Made by a program: the position numbers and the translations under genes
DNA from: Myxococcota bacterium
GTDB taxonomy: Bacteria > Myxococcota_A > UBA9160 > UBA4427
Length of the DNA: 49,076 nucleotides
NCBI GenBank assembly: GCA_029941885.1
Contig: JAPYTP010000019.1
Coordinates: 1-49,076 of the forward strand
Reading direction: 5' to 3'
Part shown: positions 9,501 to 17,904 of the stretch, one piece after another
How positions within the stretch are numbered: position 1 is the stretch's first letter
Layout: each line of letters starts with the position of its first letter
Notes under the pieces: generated by a model
Told to the model about the DNA's origin: nothing
Seen by the model: only the letters and a program-made list of their open reading frames with translations
The model's database searches: none

Positions 9501-10811
9501 TCAGACCGCTCCTTCGGCCTGTCCTTCCGGCGGCGGTACGCGCACGAGGGCAAGGAGTAGACCCGCGACCCCGAGCAGAACGGCCTGGACCAGGAACGAC
9601 GCGTGGTACGATCCGGTCGCCGCCTTCAGAACCTGACTCAGGATCTGCGCCATCACCATCAAGGGGATTGTGGCAAGCCCGCCGAGGCCCCCTGCCGTTC
9701 CGAAATTCGCCCGTCCGAAACAGCGCCCGACCATCACACCGTGAAGCGGTGCTGCACCGCCGATTCCGATTCCGTAGAGCGCCCCGGTCGCGATGAAGAC
9801 GGGGTAGCTCGGATCCGAGTAGAGGATCATCCACACGACGATGTTCACCAGCACCGTCAAGGCGATCGAGGGCTTGAGAGGAGCGACGTCGGCGAGACCT
9901 CCGATCACGAGCTTTCCAAGGATTGAAAACGGGGCCATCGCCAGAAAGAAATACGATGCCCCCGTGAAACCCAGGGATTCGCCGAAGGGCACGAGGAGTC
10001 CGATGATCACGATCGGCGAGGTCATGACGAGTCCGAAGCCGATTGCGACCTGCCAGAGAACCGGGTCACGAGCGAGTTCCCTGGCGGTCTTTGCTCCCCC
10101 GATCGCAGCCGATGGCTCGCTCGCCGCTTCCGACGAGGGTTCGTCTTCAGCGGCTCGAGGATCATCTCCGTCGGGAAGCTGTCCGACATCCTCGGGTCGA
10201 CTGATCACGAATGCAGCGAAGATCGGCAGGGCGGTGATAAAGGTGGCGAGGCCGAGATAGCGAACGGCCACGCGCCAGCCCTCCGACTCGATCACCGCCT
10301 GTGCGAAGAGAGGACCCGCCGCACTCGCGACAGTGGCCCCCGCAAACGCGATTCCCAGCATCAATCCACGCCGACGCACGAACCAGTTCGCGACGAGCGT
10401 CATCGAGGGCAGGGCCCCGAACAGCGCGCCTCCCGTGCACACCACACCGACATAGACGAGGCCGAGGTGCCAGACGGCTGTTGCATGCGAGAGCAGGATC
10501 AGCCCCGAACCCGTCAGGAGAGAACCCAGGATCATCAGGCGCCGCGTCCAGCCTCGATCGAGCAACCGGCCCAATAGCGGGCCGAGGATCCCCATCACCA
10601 GCACCGCGAGGGCGGGCCCGATCCCGATCAGGGAATCCGAGGCCCCGAACTCCCGACTGATCGGGCCGACGAAGTTGCCGAAAGCGGAGAGAGTCACGCC
10701 GCTGGCGACCAGCTGGGCCGTGAACGCAACCAGGACGATCTGCCATCCCAGGAATCCGCGAACCCGGACCGGAGCCTCCGCGGACTGGGCCTCGATCGAT
10801 TCGACCGCCAT
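9501..10811 (-). CDS. MFS transporter
   Basis: A 436-residue integral membrane protein with about twelve hydrophobic segments and a central cytoplasmic loop (acidic, around residues 200-235, rich in E, S and A). An MFS-type loop-2 motif follows TM2 (GPLLGRLLDRGWTRR). The family transports small organic acids or drugs by proton coupling, and members of this OFA/monocarboxylate-like shape are common near catabolic genes. GGAGGG stands 4 nt before the ATG. It converges on the second DUF3604 gene with a 35-nt gap and diverges from the CMD selenoprotein gene. The substrate is unknown. Confidence 0.88.
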   Translation of the reverse strand: MAVESIEAQSAEAPVRVRGFLGWQIVLVAFTAQLVASGVTLSAFGNFVGPISREFGASDSLIGIGPALAVLVMGILGPLLGRLLDRGWTRRLMILGSLLTGSGLILLSHATAVWHLGLVYVGVVCTGGALFGALPSMTLVANWFVRRRGLMLGIAFAGATVASAAGPLFAQAVIESEGWRVAVRYLGLATFITALPIFAAFVISRPEDVGQLPDGDDPRAAEDEPSSEAASEPSAAIGGAKTARELARDPVLWQVAIGFGLVMTSPIVIIGLLVPFGESLGFTGASYFFLAMAPFSILGKLVIGGLADVAPLKPSIALTVLVNIVVWMILYSDPSYPVFIATGALYGIGIGGAAPLHGVMVGRCFGRANFGTAGGLGGLATIPLMVMAQILSQVLKAATGSYHASFLVQAVLLGVAGLLLALVRVPPPEGQAEGAV

Positions 10812-10963
10812 TCACCCTCCTCGACCCCGCGGAACGTCGGGGCCGTGGGTCGATCGAGTCTAGGTCAGCCCCCCCTCGCCGCCCGCCTCGACAACGCCCC
10901 CCATCCGCTAGAATCGTGAGCACCCAGAAGACCGCGATCGTCCGCGGCGAAGGAGGAATCAGC

Positions 10964-11464
10964 ATGAGCGCAGAGGAAGTCACTCCCGCCGAGCCGGAAG
11001 GCGCAGGCCTCAATATGACGGAGCTGCTGCCTGACCTGTTCGAGCGCTTCTTCGCCTTTTTTCGACCCGCTCACACCGAGGGCGTGGCGCCAAGCCGAAT
11101 CAAGGAACTCGCTCGGATCAAGATCGCGGCCTTGAACGGTTGCGACACTTGACTGTTCGCACGCTACGCGTCGGCGACGCGTCAAGGACTCGACGAAGAG
11201 ACGATTGCCCAGATCCACAAACCGCTTGCGGAGCGCACCCTCGAGCCGCGGGATGGCCTGGCGGTTCGGTTTGCTGAAAAGCTCGCAACGGATTTCAGGG
11301 CTGTGGATGCCCCCTTCATGGCGGAACTCAGGGAACATTTCAACGACGCGGAAATCGCGGAGCTCGGGCTCATGATCGGTCAGTACATGGCGCTCGGCCG
11401 GATGCTCGTCATCTCGGGCGGTCATCACGCGGCGTGCGAAATCTACGAGGCGCCCGGAGGCTGA
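10964..11464 (+). CDS. carboxymuconolactone decarboxylase/AhpD-like selenoprotein (CxxU)
   Basis: The gene starts at ATG 10964, with AAGGAGG 7 nt upstream, and reads 62 codons to TGA at 11150-11152. The same frame then continues without a stop to TGA at 11462. Read through, it gives 166 residues with U63 in NGCDTU-LFARYAS. CMD/AhpD-like proteins have NGCxxC at this point, followed by an F-A-x-x-A helix, so the TGA replaces the second redox Cys. The part after the TGA is clearly the rest of the same domain (REHFNDAEIAELGLMIGQY, then GRM). An immediate hairpin fits a SECIS. AhpD-like selenoproteins are known in some bacteria. The likely role is thiol/peroxide redox chemistry; the partner is unknown. 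Confidence 0.88.
11166..11182 (+). promoter_or_regulatory. putative bacterial SECIS hairpin of the CMD selenoprotein
   Basis: ACGCGTC at 11166-11172 pairs perfectly with GACGCGT at 11176-11182, leaving a GGC loop. The loop begins 20 nt after the TGA, and its first base is G. Bacterial SECIS elements are stem-loops inside the coding region just 3' of UGA with a G near the start of the apical loop; both the spacing and the G match that model. Binding by SelB is inferred. Confidence 0.72.
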
Positions 11465-11502
11465 TTTCGACGTGATTTCGGCGGTCGACTCCCCCGAGAG
11501 TT

Positions 11503-12561
11503 CTAGAGGGCGTTCCGCGTGGCCTCGATCAGGTCCGGAATGAATTGCGCCGTGAAATTCGGGACGACCATGTCGGGATTCGCTTCGCGCATAGCAGCGA
11601 ATTTCAGTTCGAGCACGATCGCGTAGCGAACGACTGCGAAGAGTTCGAACCACTCGATCCCTGTGATCGAGCGGCCGGTGAGTTCACCCCAACGCGCGTA
11701 GACTTCTGCCGGCGCGGGCAAGCCGGGCAGACGCTCAGCGCCCAGGCCTTCGCTGTTGCAGCGATCGATCCAGATCCACCAGGCGAGATCGGCGCGCGGA
11801 TCGGAGATGCTCGCCATCTCCCAGTCGAGTACTGCGGCCACACGATTGTCGCGGAAGATCAGGTTTCCGGGACGGGAATCTCCCCAACACAGGGCCGACT
11901 CGCCCGCCGGTGGGCTCGTGTCACGCAAGAACTCCCAGCCGGCGAGAATGCGCGAGTCGACCGCTTGACGAAGCTCGGGTTTGAACATCGAATCGAAGAT
12001 CCGCAATTCTTCGCCGACGAGGGTCTCGCCGTCTCGGGCGCGCGGCAATCGGGTCAGATCGTGTGCACCGGGATCGATCCGATGAATCTTCGCGAGGGTC
12101 TCGATTCCGGACGCCCACATCGCGGTGCGGTCCTGCGCGCCCACCTCGTCCTTGAGCCATCCCGCGAGCATCATCGGCGGATTATCCGGAGGGATTCGTC
12201 CCTCGCAGAAACCCATGACGTAGAAGTCGCTTCCGAGCATCGACGAATCCGGCTCATAACCCACCAACGGTGGCGCGGGGAGCCCCTCCGCCGTCATGAT
12301 CTGCATCATCTGGAATTGCATGAGCAGGTCATGGGTCTCGAAAACCTGACTCTTCGGCGGCGCCATCCGAAAGACGAACCGTTCCTGCGCGGAATCGGCG
12401 AAGGTCGCGTCGAGAATCAGTGTGACGCTGCTCTCGCCACTCGCCTTCGGAAACTCGAGATGGGAAATCGCGAGCCCTCTACGCTCGGGCAGCTGCCCCT
12501 TCAGCCAGCCCTCGATTCCCCTGCGAATCTCCTCGAGATCGCCGATGTCCTGCTCACCCAT
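11503..12561 (-). CDS. APH-like phosphotransferase family protein
   Basis: A 352-residue protein of the aminoglycoside phosphotransferase/choline kinase fold. The catalytic loop CWGDSRPGNLIF (about residue 220) is a variant of the HGDxxxxN motif, with Trp in place of the usual His-type residue and the catalytic Asp and Asn retained. The Mg-binding segment AVLDWEMASISDPRADLAW follows. The N-lobe shows RFVFRMAP as the likely Lys/Arg-containing strand. In bacteria rich in acyl-CoA dehydrogenases such genes are common and resemble the kinase domain of ACAD10/11, which acts on 4-hydroxyacyl-CoA; that role is plausible but unproven here. The RBS AGGAG is 7 nt before the ATG. Confidence 0.82.
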   Translation of the reverse strand: MGEQDIGDLEEIRRGIEGWLKGQLPERRGLAISHLEFPKASGESSVTLILDATFADSAQERFVFRMAPPKSQVFETHDLLMQFQMMQIMTAEGLPAPPLVGYEPDSSMLGSDFYVMGFCEGRIPPDNPPMMLAGWLKDEVGAQDRTAMWASGIETLAKIHRIDPGAHDLTRLPRARDGETLVGEELRIFDSMFKPELRQAVDSRILAGWEFLRDTSPPAGESALCWGDSRPGNLIFRDNRVAAVLDWEMASISDPRADLAWWIWIDRCNSEGLGAERLPGLPAPAEVYARWGELTGRSITGIEWFELFAVVRYAIVLELKFAAMREANPDMVVPNFTAQFIPDLIEATRNAL

Positions 12562-12656
12562 TCCAGCGCTCCTCGCGCGATCAGCCGCGCGTAGCCCGAT
12601 GCGGATCGGCCGCGCGAGCCGGCCAGGTTGGTCTACGCGTCCGCCGGCCAGTTGGT

Positions 12657-13040
12657 CTAGAAGGGGATCTCGTCGTCGTCGCTCGGCGGCGGCGGCGGCT
12701 CGCCGAAGCCGGAATCACCCTCTCCGGATCCGGAGTCCGCGCCCCCGCCCTGTGCACCGACGGATTCCACAGACCAGGTCTCGAGACTGTTGAAGTAGCG
12801 GATTTCGCCTTTGGGACTCGTCCACTCGCGACCGCGCAAGCTGAACTCGACCTTGACTTCCTGCCCAGCCGAAAAGCCGTCCAGCACCTCGCAGCGATCG
12901 CCCGTCAGCTGGAACATCACGTATTGCGGATACCGCGAAGCGCCCTCGAGCTCCAGAACGAACTCGCGCTTGCGAAATCGCTCGGTGACCTGTGCGGCAT
13001 CGAATGTCGCGTGGATTTTACCCTGGATCTGCATGTTCAT
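12657..13040 (-). CDS. DUF3127-like protein with an SSB-type acidic tail
   Basis: A 127-residue protein whose first ~85 residues are strand-rich and OB-fold-like (VTERFRKREFVLELEG, QYVMFQLTGDRCEVL, VEFSLRGREW, YFNSLETWSVE), matching DUF3127. A Gly/Ser/Pro-rich linker follows, and the protein ends in DDDEIPF, the acidic-hydrophobic tip with which single-stranded DNA-binding proteins recruit repair and replication partners. It may bind nucleic acid or dock onto SSB-interacting proteins. GTG or ATG starts are possible; ATG at 13040 or two codons later at 13034 differ little. The gene follows 95 nt upstream of the kinase gene on the same strand. Confidence 0.82.
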   Translation of the reverse strand: MNMQIQGKIHATFDAAQVTERFRKREFVLELEGASRYPQYVMFQLTGDRCEVLDGFSAGQEVKVEFSLRGREWTSPKGEIRYFNSLETWSVESVGAQGGGADSGSGEGDSGFGEPPPPPSDDDEIPF

Positions 13041-13351
13041 CCGGTTGGGCCCGCCTTTCGGCGCGCACGGTAGCGCGACTCGGGGCCACTGTGGGCATGC
13101 GTCAGCCGATTTCCAATCAGGACGAATTGAGGAGCGGATCAGCCGGTGTCAGACCACGCTTTCCGGAAGCTTCGGCCGGTTCGCGATGCCGTCGTGTCGG
13201 GCCCGTCAGCCCCACCGCGACGAGCAGAATTGGGGGAGTCTCGTCATGACCGACGGATGGACCGATTCGCAGCGTCCTCCCGCACATGACCTAGAATGCG
13301 CGTCGCTGGCAAAATCGTGCCGTCTAGAGGCTAAACGCAGGAGAGATCAGA
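13041..13351. other. 311-base intergenic region, no gene seen
   Basis: This stretch separates the DUF3127 and CoA-transferase genes, which are divergent, so it should hold promoters for both. The only frames in it are short and lack family resemblance. I see no clear hairpin, repeat or recognisable operator. Confidence 0.5.
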
Positions 13352-14539
13352 ATGCCCGGCCCCCTCGAAGGAGTCCGCGTCATCGAAGTGAGCGAGGTCA
13401 TCTCCGGCCCCCTCGCCGTCATGGTCCTGGCAGACCAGGGTGCCGATGTCATCAAGATCGAACCGCCACGATACGGTGAAGAGAGCCGTCAACTCGCCAA
13501 TTTTCGGGACGGCATGGCCGCGCTCTACCTCAACTGCAATCAGGGGAAACGATCGATCGGCCTGAATCTCAAGAACGAGGAGGGCCTCGCTCTCCTCTAT
13601 GACCTCGTTCGAGGCGCGGACGTCTTCGTCCAGAACTGGCGGCCGGGCGCGGCGGCCCGTTTGAAGGTGTCGGAAGACGATCTGCGCGCGATCAACCCGG
13701 AACTGATCTACGCAACCATCACCGGGTTCGGCGACGACGGGCCCTACGCTGACCGACGCGGCTATGACCCGATCTTCCAGGCGCTGACAGGATATGTGGG
13801 AGCTCAGCTGAATCCGGAGGTCCCGATTCACGATCTGGTACGCAACGCTGTCGTCGACAAGGCGACCTCCTACTCGTTGGCCCAGGCCATCACCGCGGCA
13901 CTCTTCGCTCGCGAGCGCGGCGCCCCCGGCCAACACGTGCGTGTCTCGATGCTCGATGCGGGCCTCGCCTTCTTCTGGCCCGACGGAATGCTCAGACACT
14001 CCCTGGTCGGCTCGGACGTGGCCAACCCGGTCGTGCCGGGTGAGCGCTACCAGCTCATGCCGACCGCGGACGGGCAGATCATCATCTGGGCGGGCACCGC
14101 CGATCAGATGCGCGGCAGCCTCCGCGCTGTCGGTCGCGGCGACCTTGCGGACAGCCCGAGCCAGCGCGGCGAGAAGATGATCCAGGACGACAACACCGCG
14201 CTACGCGCGCAAGCCGTCTCCCTTGGGTTGGCTCGGATGACGACCGCCGAGGCCTATGAAGAGATGGTCGCCGCGCAGGTACCCGCTGCCCCGGTCCTAT
14301 CCCACCAGGACGTCCTCATCGATCCACAGATCGTTCACAACGGCTGCATCATCGAGGCGGATCATCCCGTCTACGGTCGCTATCGCAGAGTTCGACCGTC
14401 TGCGCGTTTTTCGAGGACGATCGAAGAGACGACGCAACCGAGCGCACTCTACGCCGAGCACTCCGACGAGATTCTGGACGAGATGGGGATGAGCGCCGCC
14501 GAACGAAAGCGCCTGCGCGAGATCGGCGCGCTGACCTGA
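13352..14539 (+). CDS. CaiB/BaiF family (class III) CoA-transferase
   Basis: A 395-residue cytosolic enzyme predicted to move CoA between carboxylic acids. It has the family N-terminus (PLEGVRVIEVSEVISGPLA), LADQGADVIKIEPP, and the segment with the nucleophilic Asp at D169 (VVDKATSYSLAQAITAALF), the same number as the active-site Asp of formyl-CoA transferase. The C-terminal portion contains PAAPVLSHQDVLIDPQI and the final helical domain. GGAGAG lies just upstream of the ATG. It is one of several CoA-ester genes in this window and could activate a substrate for the nearby beta-oxidation-type enzymes. The acid it uses is not predictable. Confidence 0.92.
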   Translation: MPGPLEGVRVIEVSEVISGPLAVMVLADQGADVIKIEPPRYGEESRQLANFRDGMAALYLNCNQGKRSIGLNLKNEEGLALLYDLVRGADVFVQNWRPGAAARLKVSEDDLRAINPELIYATITGFGDDGPYADRRGYDPIFQALTGYVGAQLNPEVPIHDLVRNAVVDKATSYSLAQAITAALFARERGAPGQHVRVSMLDAGLAFFWPDGMLRHSLVGSDVANPVVPGERYQLMPTADGQIIIWAGTADQMRGSLRAVGRGDLADSPSQRGEKMIQDDNTALRAQAVSLGLARMTTAEAYEEMVAAQVPAAPVLSHQDVLIDPQIVHNGCIIEADHPVYGRYRRVRPSARFSRTIEETTQPSALYAEHSDEILDEMGMSAAERKRLREIGALT

Positions 14540-14576
14540 TCAGCGCCTCGCACGCAGCGCACGGATGCCGCGACGG

Positions 14577-15995
14577 CTACGAAACCGCGGCCTCGCGCAG
14601 TTCGCGGAACGACGCTTCGATGCACTCGGCGTAGAAGCTCGGATCGGGCATCTGGTCGCGACACGCGGTGACTGCAATCGTGATCGCACCGTTGTAGCTC
14701 AGAACCGCATGAAATAGCCCGATCCCCTCCATCGGACACCCCAATCCGAAGGAACCGACCATCTTCGCACCCGTGAAGTACATCGGGACCTGCGGGCCGG
14801 GAACGTTCGTCACGACGCAATGGGCGATCGGCTTCATTCGACTCATCAGGCCGGTCCGAGCGACGAGGCGCCCGGCGATCCCGGCCAGCACGCCGGGCAT
14901 CGTCTGGGTGACATCCGTCATCGATCGCGCTCCTACGGCCTCGGTCATTTCCTTCGAACTCGTCGTCGTGCGATAGACCTTCTCGAGTCGCGTAACCGGA
15001 TCGACCTCATCCGTGTGCAGCGCGACGAACATCCCCGAGACCTGATTGCCCGCGGTCCCCGCCTGATCGGGAGTGCGCGTCGAGATCGGCGCGAACGCGG
15101 AGAGGGTATCGATCGGGAGCTCGAGATGTTTTTCGAGATACTTGCGAAGTCCACCGCCCACGACCGCCAGAATGACATCGTTCACCGTCGCGCCTTCGAC
15201 GCGCTTGCGGATCTGCTTGACGTCCGCGAGCGCGAGAGAGGACGCCTCGAAGACGCGATGAGGTGATACCTTGCCGTTGAAACGAGTGCGAGGGACCTCT
15301 GCAGGACCCTCCTCGTCGTCGAGCTCGTTGGCGCGCTCGATCAGCGCTTTGATCATCGGCGGCGCCGCCTCACGAAGGATCCGCGCGAAGCGAAAGGGCT
15401 GTTGGACGTTGTTGACGGTGCTCCGAAGAGCGAGCTCGACCAGGGTCGGCTGGGACTCGGCGACCCAGGGACGCTCGGGCGGCACGGGCTTCCCGTCGGG
15501 TGTCAGGTCATGGGTGGCGGCCTGCATCTCCATCCCCGAGACCCCGTCGATCGCCGAGTGATGGATCTTCGTCAGGATCGCGAAGCAGCCCGGCGGCAGG
15601 CCCTCGACCCCATCGAGTCCCTCGATCACGTACATCTCCCAGAGCGGCTTTCCCAGATCGAGCGGCCGGGCGTGCACACGCGCGACCTGGATGCACAGCT
15701 GGCGCCAATCGCCCGGCGTTGGCAGCGCGATATGACGCACGTGGAATTCGAGATCGAAGTCGGCGTCCTCGATCCAGTAGGGGTGATCGAAGCCGAGGGG
15801 GACGCGGACCAACTTCTGCCGGAAGCAGCGTGCGAGGTGAAGCCTCGACTCGATGTTGGCGAGGATGCCCTTGAACGTCACCCGCCCTTCCGGGGCAGTC
15901 GATTGGTCATAGACCATCATCGAGCTGATGTGGGTCGGGGCGTTGCGCGTCTCCATGTTCAGGAAGGTCGCGTCGAGTCCGCTGAGCTGTTCCAT
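14577..15995 (-). CDS. wax ester synthase/diacylglycerol acyltransferase (WS/DGAT) family
   Basis: This is predicted to esterify fatty alcohols or diacylglycerol with acyl-CoA, making storage lipid. The 472-residue protein has the catalytic motif HHSAIDG at residues 145-151 and the conserved VNDVILAVVGGGLR segment in the C-terminal half. It also carries the family ending with NVPGPQVPMYFTG and a late Leu/Asn-rich part. Length is typical. ATG at 15995 is used because the family start is MEQLSGLDATFL; the frame is open 19 codons further. The start lies 53 nt downstream of the YrdC-like gene's stop, on the same strand. Confidence 0.92.
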   Translation of the reverse strand: MEQLSGLDATFLNMETRNAPTHISSMMVYDQSTAPEGRVTFKGILANIESRLHLARCFRQKLVRVPLGFDHPYWIEDADFDLEFHVRHIALPTPGDWRQLCIQVARVHARPLDLGKPLWEMYVIEGLDGVEGLPPGCFAILTKIHHSAIDGVSGMEMQAATHDLTPDGKPVPPERPWVAESQPTLVELALRSTVNNVQQPFRFARILREAAPPMIKALIERANELDDEEGPAEVPRTRFNGKVSPHRVFEASSLALADVKQIRKRVEGATVNDVILAVVGGGLRKYLEKHLELPIDTLSAFAPISTRTPDQAGTAGNQVSGMFVALHTDEVDPVTRLEKVYRTTTSSKEMTEAVGARSMTDVTQTMPGVLAGIAGRLVARTGLMSRMKPIAHCVVTNVPGPQVPMYFTGAKMVGSFGLGCPMEGIGLFHAVLSYNGAITIAVTACRDQMPDPSFYAECIEASFRELREAAVS

Positions 15996-16048
15996 GGTGG
16001 GGGCCTCGCCTCTTGGTCTCTCAAGGTTCCATAGATGGGCCATCTCGG

Positions 16049-16663
16049 TCAAGTGTCGGGGACTGCTCCTTTTCCCACCCGGCTGACTTCGAGTTCGTTG
16101 TCTGTGGCCTGCAGGATCGTCGACGGCTCAGGCCACATCGGACCGCCATCGACGACGACGCCAACTCGTCCGCGGAAGAGGCGCTCGAGCTCCTCCGGAT
16201 CCTCGAGTAGCGGCTCCTCGTCGCCTGACGTCAGGGAGCCGCTGACGACCGGCTCCCCGAGATGCTCGACCAACATCCGACATAGCGGAACATCGGGCAT
16301 CCGGAGTCCGATCTCGCCATGCCGATTGCGCATGTCGCGGGGGACATCGGCGCTGGCCTCGAGAATGATGGTGTAGGCGCCCGGCAGAATCCGGCGCACC
16401 GTTCGAAAGACGCTCGTTCCCATGATCGAGTAGTGACCGAAATCGCTGAGTTCGTTGACGAGCATCGAGAGCGGCTTGCGGGATCGCTCGTCGAAGCCCT
16501 TCAGCGCGCGGATGCTGCCGATGCCCTTGCGACTGGAGAGTGCACAGCCGAAGGCATAGCCCGTATCCGTGGGGTAGAGGATCACCTGATCTCGCCGCAA
16601 CGCCTCGATCGCGGGCGCGAGTTTCCGGGGCGCAGGCCGCAACGGATCGACACGCAGGCGCAC
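16049..16663 (-). CDS. Sua5/YciO/YrdC family protein
   Basis: A 204-residue protein with the YrdC fold. The signature YPTDTGYAFGCAL is followed by ALKGFDERSRKPLSMLV, the K-x-R-type nucleotide/carbamoylphosphate-binding region. Family members make threonylcarbamoyl-AMP for the t6A tRNA modification or, in the YciO branch, are of unclear role. The second half (MPDVPLCRMLVEHLGEPVVSGS) matches the family. The start is GTG at 16663; a GAGGCGG sequence lies upstream. It follows the amidohydrolase stop by 38 nt and precedes the WS/DGAT gene, so a shared transcript is likely. Whether it is the essential TsaC or an accessory YciO cannot be decided here. Confidence 0.85.
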   Translation of the reverse strand: MRLRVDPLRPAPRKLAPAIEALRRDQVILYPTDTGYAFGCALSSRKGIGSIRALKGFDERSRKPLSMLVNELSDFGHYSIMGTSVFRTVRRILPGAYTIILEASADVPRDMRNRHGEIGLRMPDVPLCRMLVEHLGEPVVSGSLTSGDEEPLLEDPEELERLFRGRVGVVVDGGPMWPEPSTILQATDNELEVSRVGKGAVPDT

Positions 16664-16701
16664 TCGCCTACCGCCTCGGGTCGAGCGGGGCGCGAGGCGA
16701 C

Positions 16702-17904
16702 TCAGCCCTCCGCAAAATCACTCAGTTCCGGCCCGATCCGATCGACCAGGGGGGCCAGCTTTTCAGCATCGATGTCGTACACGCGAACCGCGTTGCCGGA
16801 CAGGATCGCGGCAAGGTCCTGCTCCGGAAGTCCGCGAAGCGTATCGGTCATGACGGACCGTGTACGCGGCCATGAGCCCTCCGGGTGCGGATAGTCGGAG
16901 CCCCACATCATGCAATCGAGTCCGAGAGCGTCGCGCTCGACGGCTTCGCGGCGGTCCATCACCGACGCCCCAACGGCACAATTCCGGTAGAAATACTCGC
17001 TCGGCGCCATCTTGAGATGACTCGTGTAGTCCCCCATCTTCGCGTTGATCTGATGTGCGCCGTAACGATGGTCCATCAATCGCGTCCACTCCCCGACCCA
17101 CATGCACGCACCCTCGGTCACGACCGCTCGAAGCTCCGGGAAACGCTCGAAGACACCACCCCAGATCATGAATGTGAGTGGGCGGGCGAGCCACCAACCC
17201 GCCTCCGTCGCATAGATCCCGACCGCCCCGACCGGAACCGAACCGTCGGCCTCCGGCATGAAGAAATCCTCGCGCGGTGCCGGCCCGGAATGGAAGTGGA
17301 CGACCATCTTCTCTTCGACGCAGGCCTGCCAGAAGGGGTCGTATCGCTTGGAGTGATAGGCCGGAAACTTGCCCCACATCGGCGGAATCAAGACTCCGCC
17401 GAGGCCACTCTTTCGGGCCCAGCGGACCTCCTTGATCGCCTCGTCGATGTCCCAGAGCAGGGGCACGACGGCGAGTCCGATCCGCCGCTCCGGCACCATC
17501 TGGCACAACTCCGCGAGCCAGCGGTTGTGTGCGCGTGCGCCCGCCCATTGTTGTTCGGGCACGACGCCCTCGGTCCCGAGCCCCAGGCCCGCATCGAAGG
17601 GAGGCGTGTTGTGCTCGGTCACTCCGTCGGGAAAGATGACCTCGACCGCGATGCCGTCGCCGTCGAGGACCTTGATGCGCTGGTCGTGATCCCAGGCGCC
17701 CTCGAGCATGTCCCAGTTCTCGTCCTTCCAGACGGTATTGAATTCGTCGACCATGAAGAGCTTCGCGGCCTCCTTCCGCAAAGCGATCTCCGCGGCCAGC
17801 GCCGTCTTGAAGGCCTCGCGAAACGAGGGGTCCAGATACTCGCCATATCGCTCGGGCGGCAATCCGGCGTGGCAATCCGAGGACACGACGAGTAGGCGGC
17901 TCAT
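16702..17904 (-). CDS. amidohydrolase family (Amidohydro-rel) metal hydrolase/decarboxylase
   Basis: A 400-residue TIM-barrel protein of the amidohydrolase-2 group. Probable metal or active-site residues are SSDCHAG at the N-terminus, VVHFHSGP in mid-protein, the VTEGACMWVGEW strand, and MWGSDYPHPEG near the C-terminus, whose Asp is the conserved last barrel ligand. This group includes ACMS decarboxylase-like and orotate/aromatic acid decarboxylase-like enzymes, so either hydrolysis or non-oxidative decarboxylation is possible. Its ATG overlaps the stop of the peroxiredoxin selenoprotein (ATGA), implying translational coupling, so full expression of this gene may depend on UGA readthrough upstream. 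Confidence 0.9.
   Translation of the reverse strand: MSRLLVVSSDCHAGLPPERYGEYLDPSFREAFKTALAAEIALRKEAAKLFMVDEFNTVWKDENWDMLEGAWDHDQRIKVLDGDGIAVEVIFPDGVTEHNTPPFDAGLGLGTEGVVPEQQWAGARAHNRWLAELCQMVPERRIGLAVVPLLWDIDEAIKEVRWARKSGLGGVLIPPMWGKFPAYHSKRYDPFWQACVEEKMVVHFHSGPAPREDFFMPEADGSVPVGAVGIYATEAGWWLARPLTFMIWGGVFERFPELRAVVTEGACMWVGEWTRLMDHRYGAHQINAKMGDYTSHLKMAPSEYFYRNCAVGASVMDRREAVERDALGLDCMMWGSDYPHPEGSWPRTRSVMTDTLRGLPEQDLAAILSGNAVRVYDIDAEKLAPLVDRIGPELSDFAEG

Noticed and set aside
16763-17875. A 370-codon open frame overlapping the amidohydrolase
   Set aside because: It is Arg/Gly-rich and out of frame with the amidohydrolase on the same strand. It has no domain resemblance and is a typical high-GC shadow.
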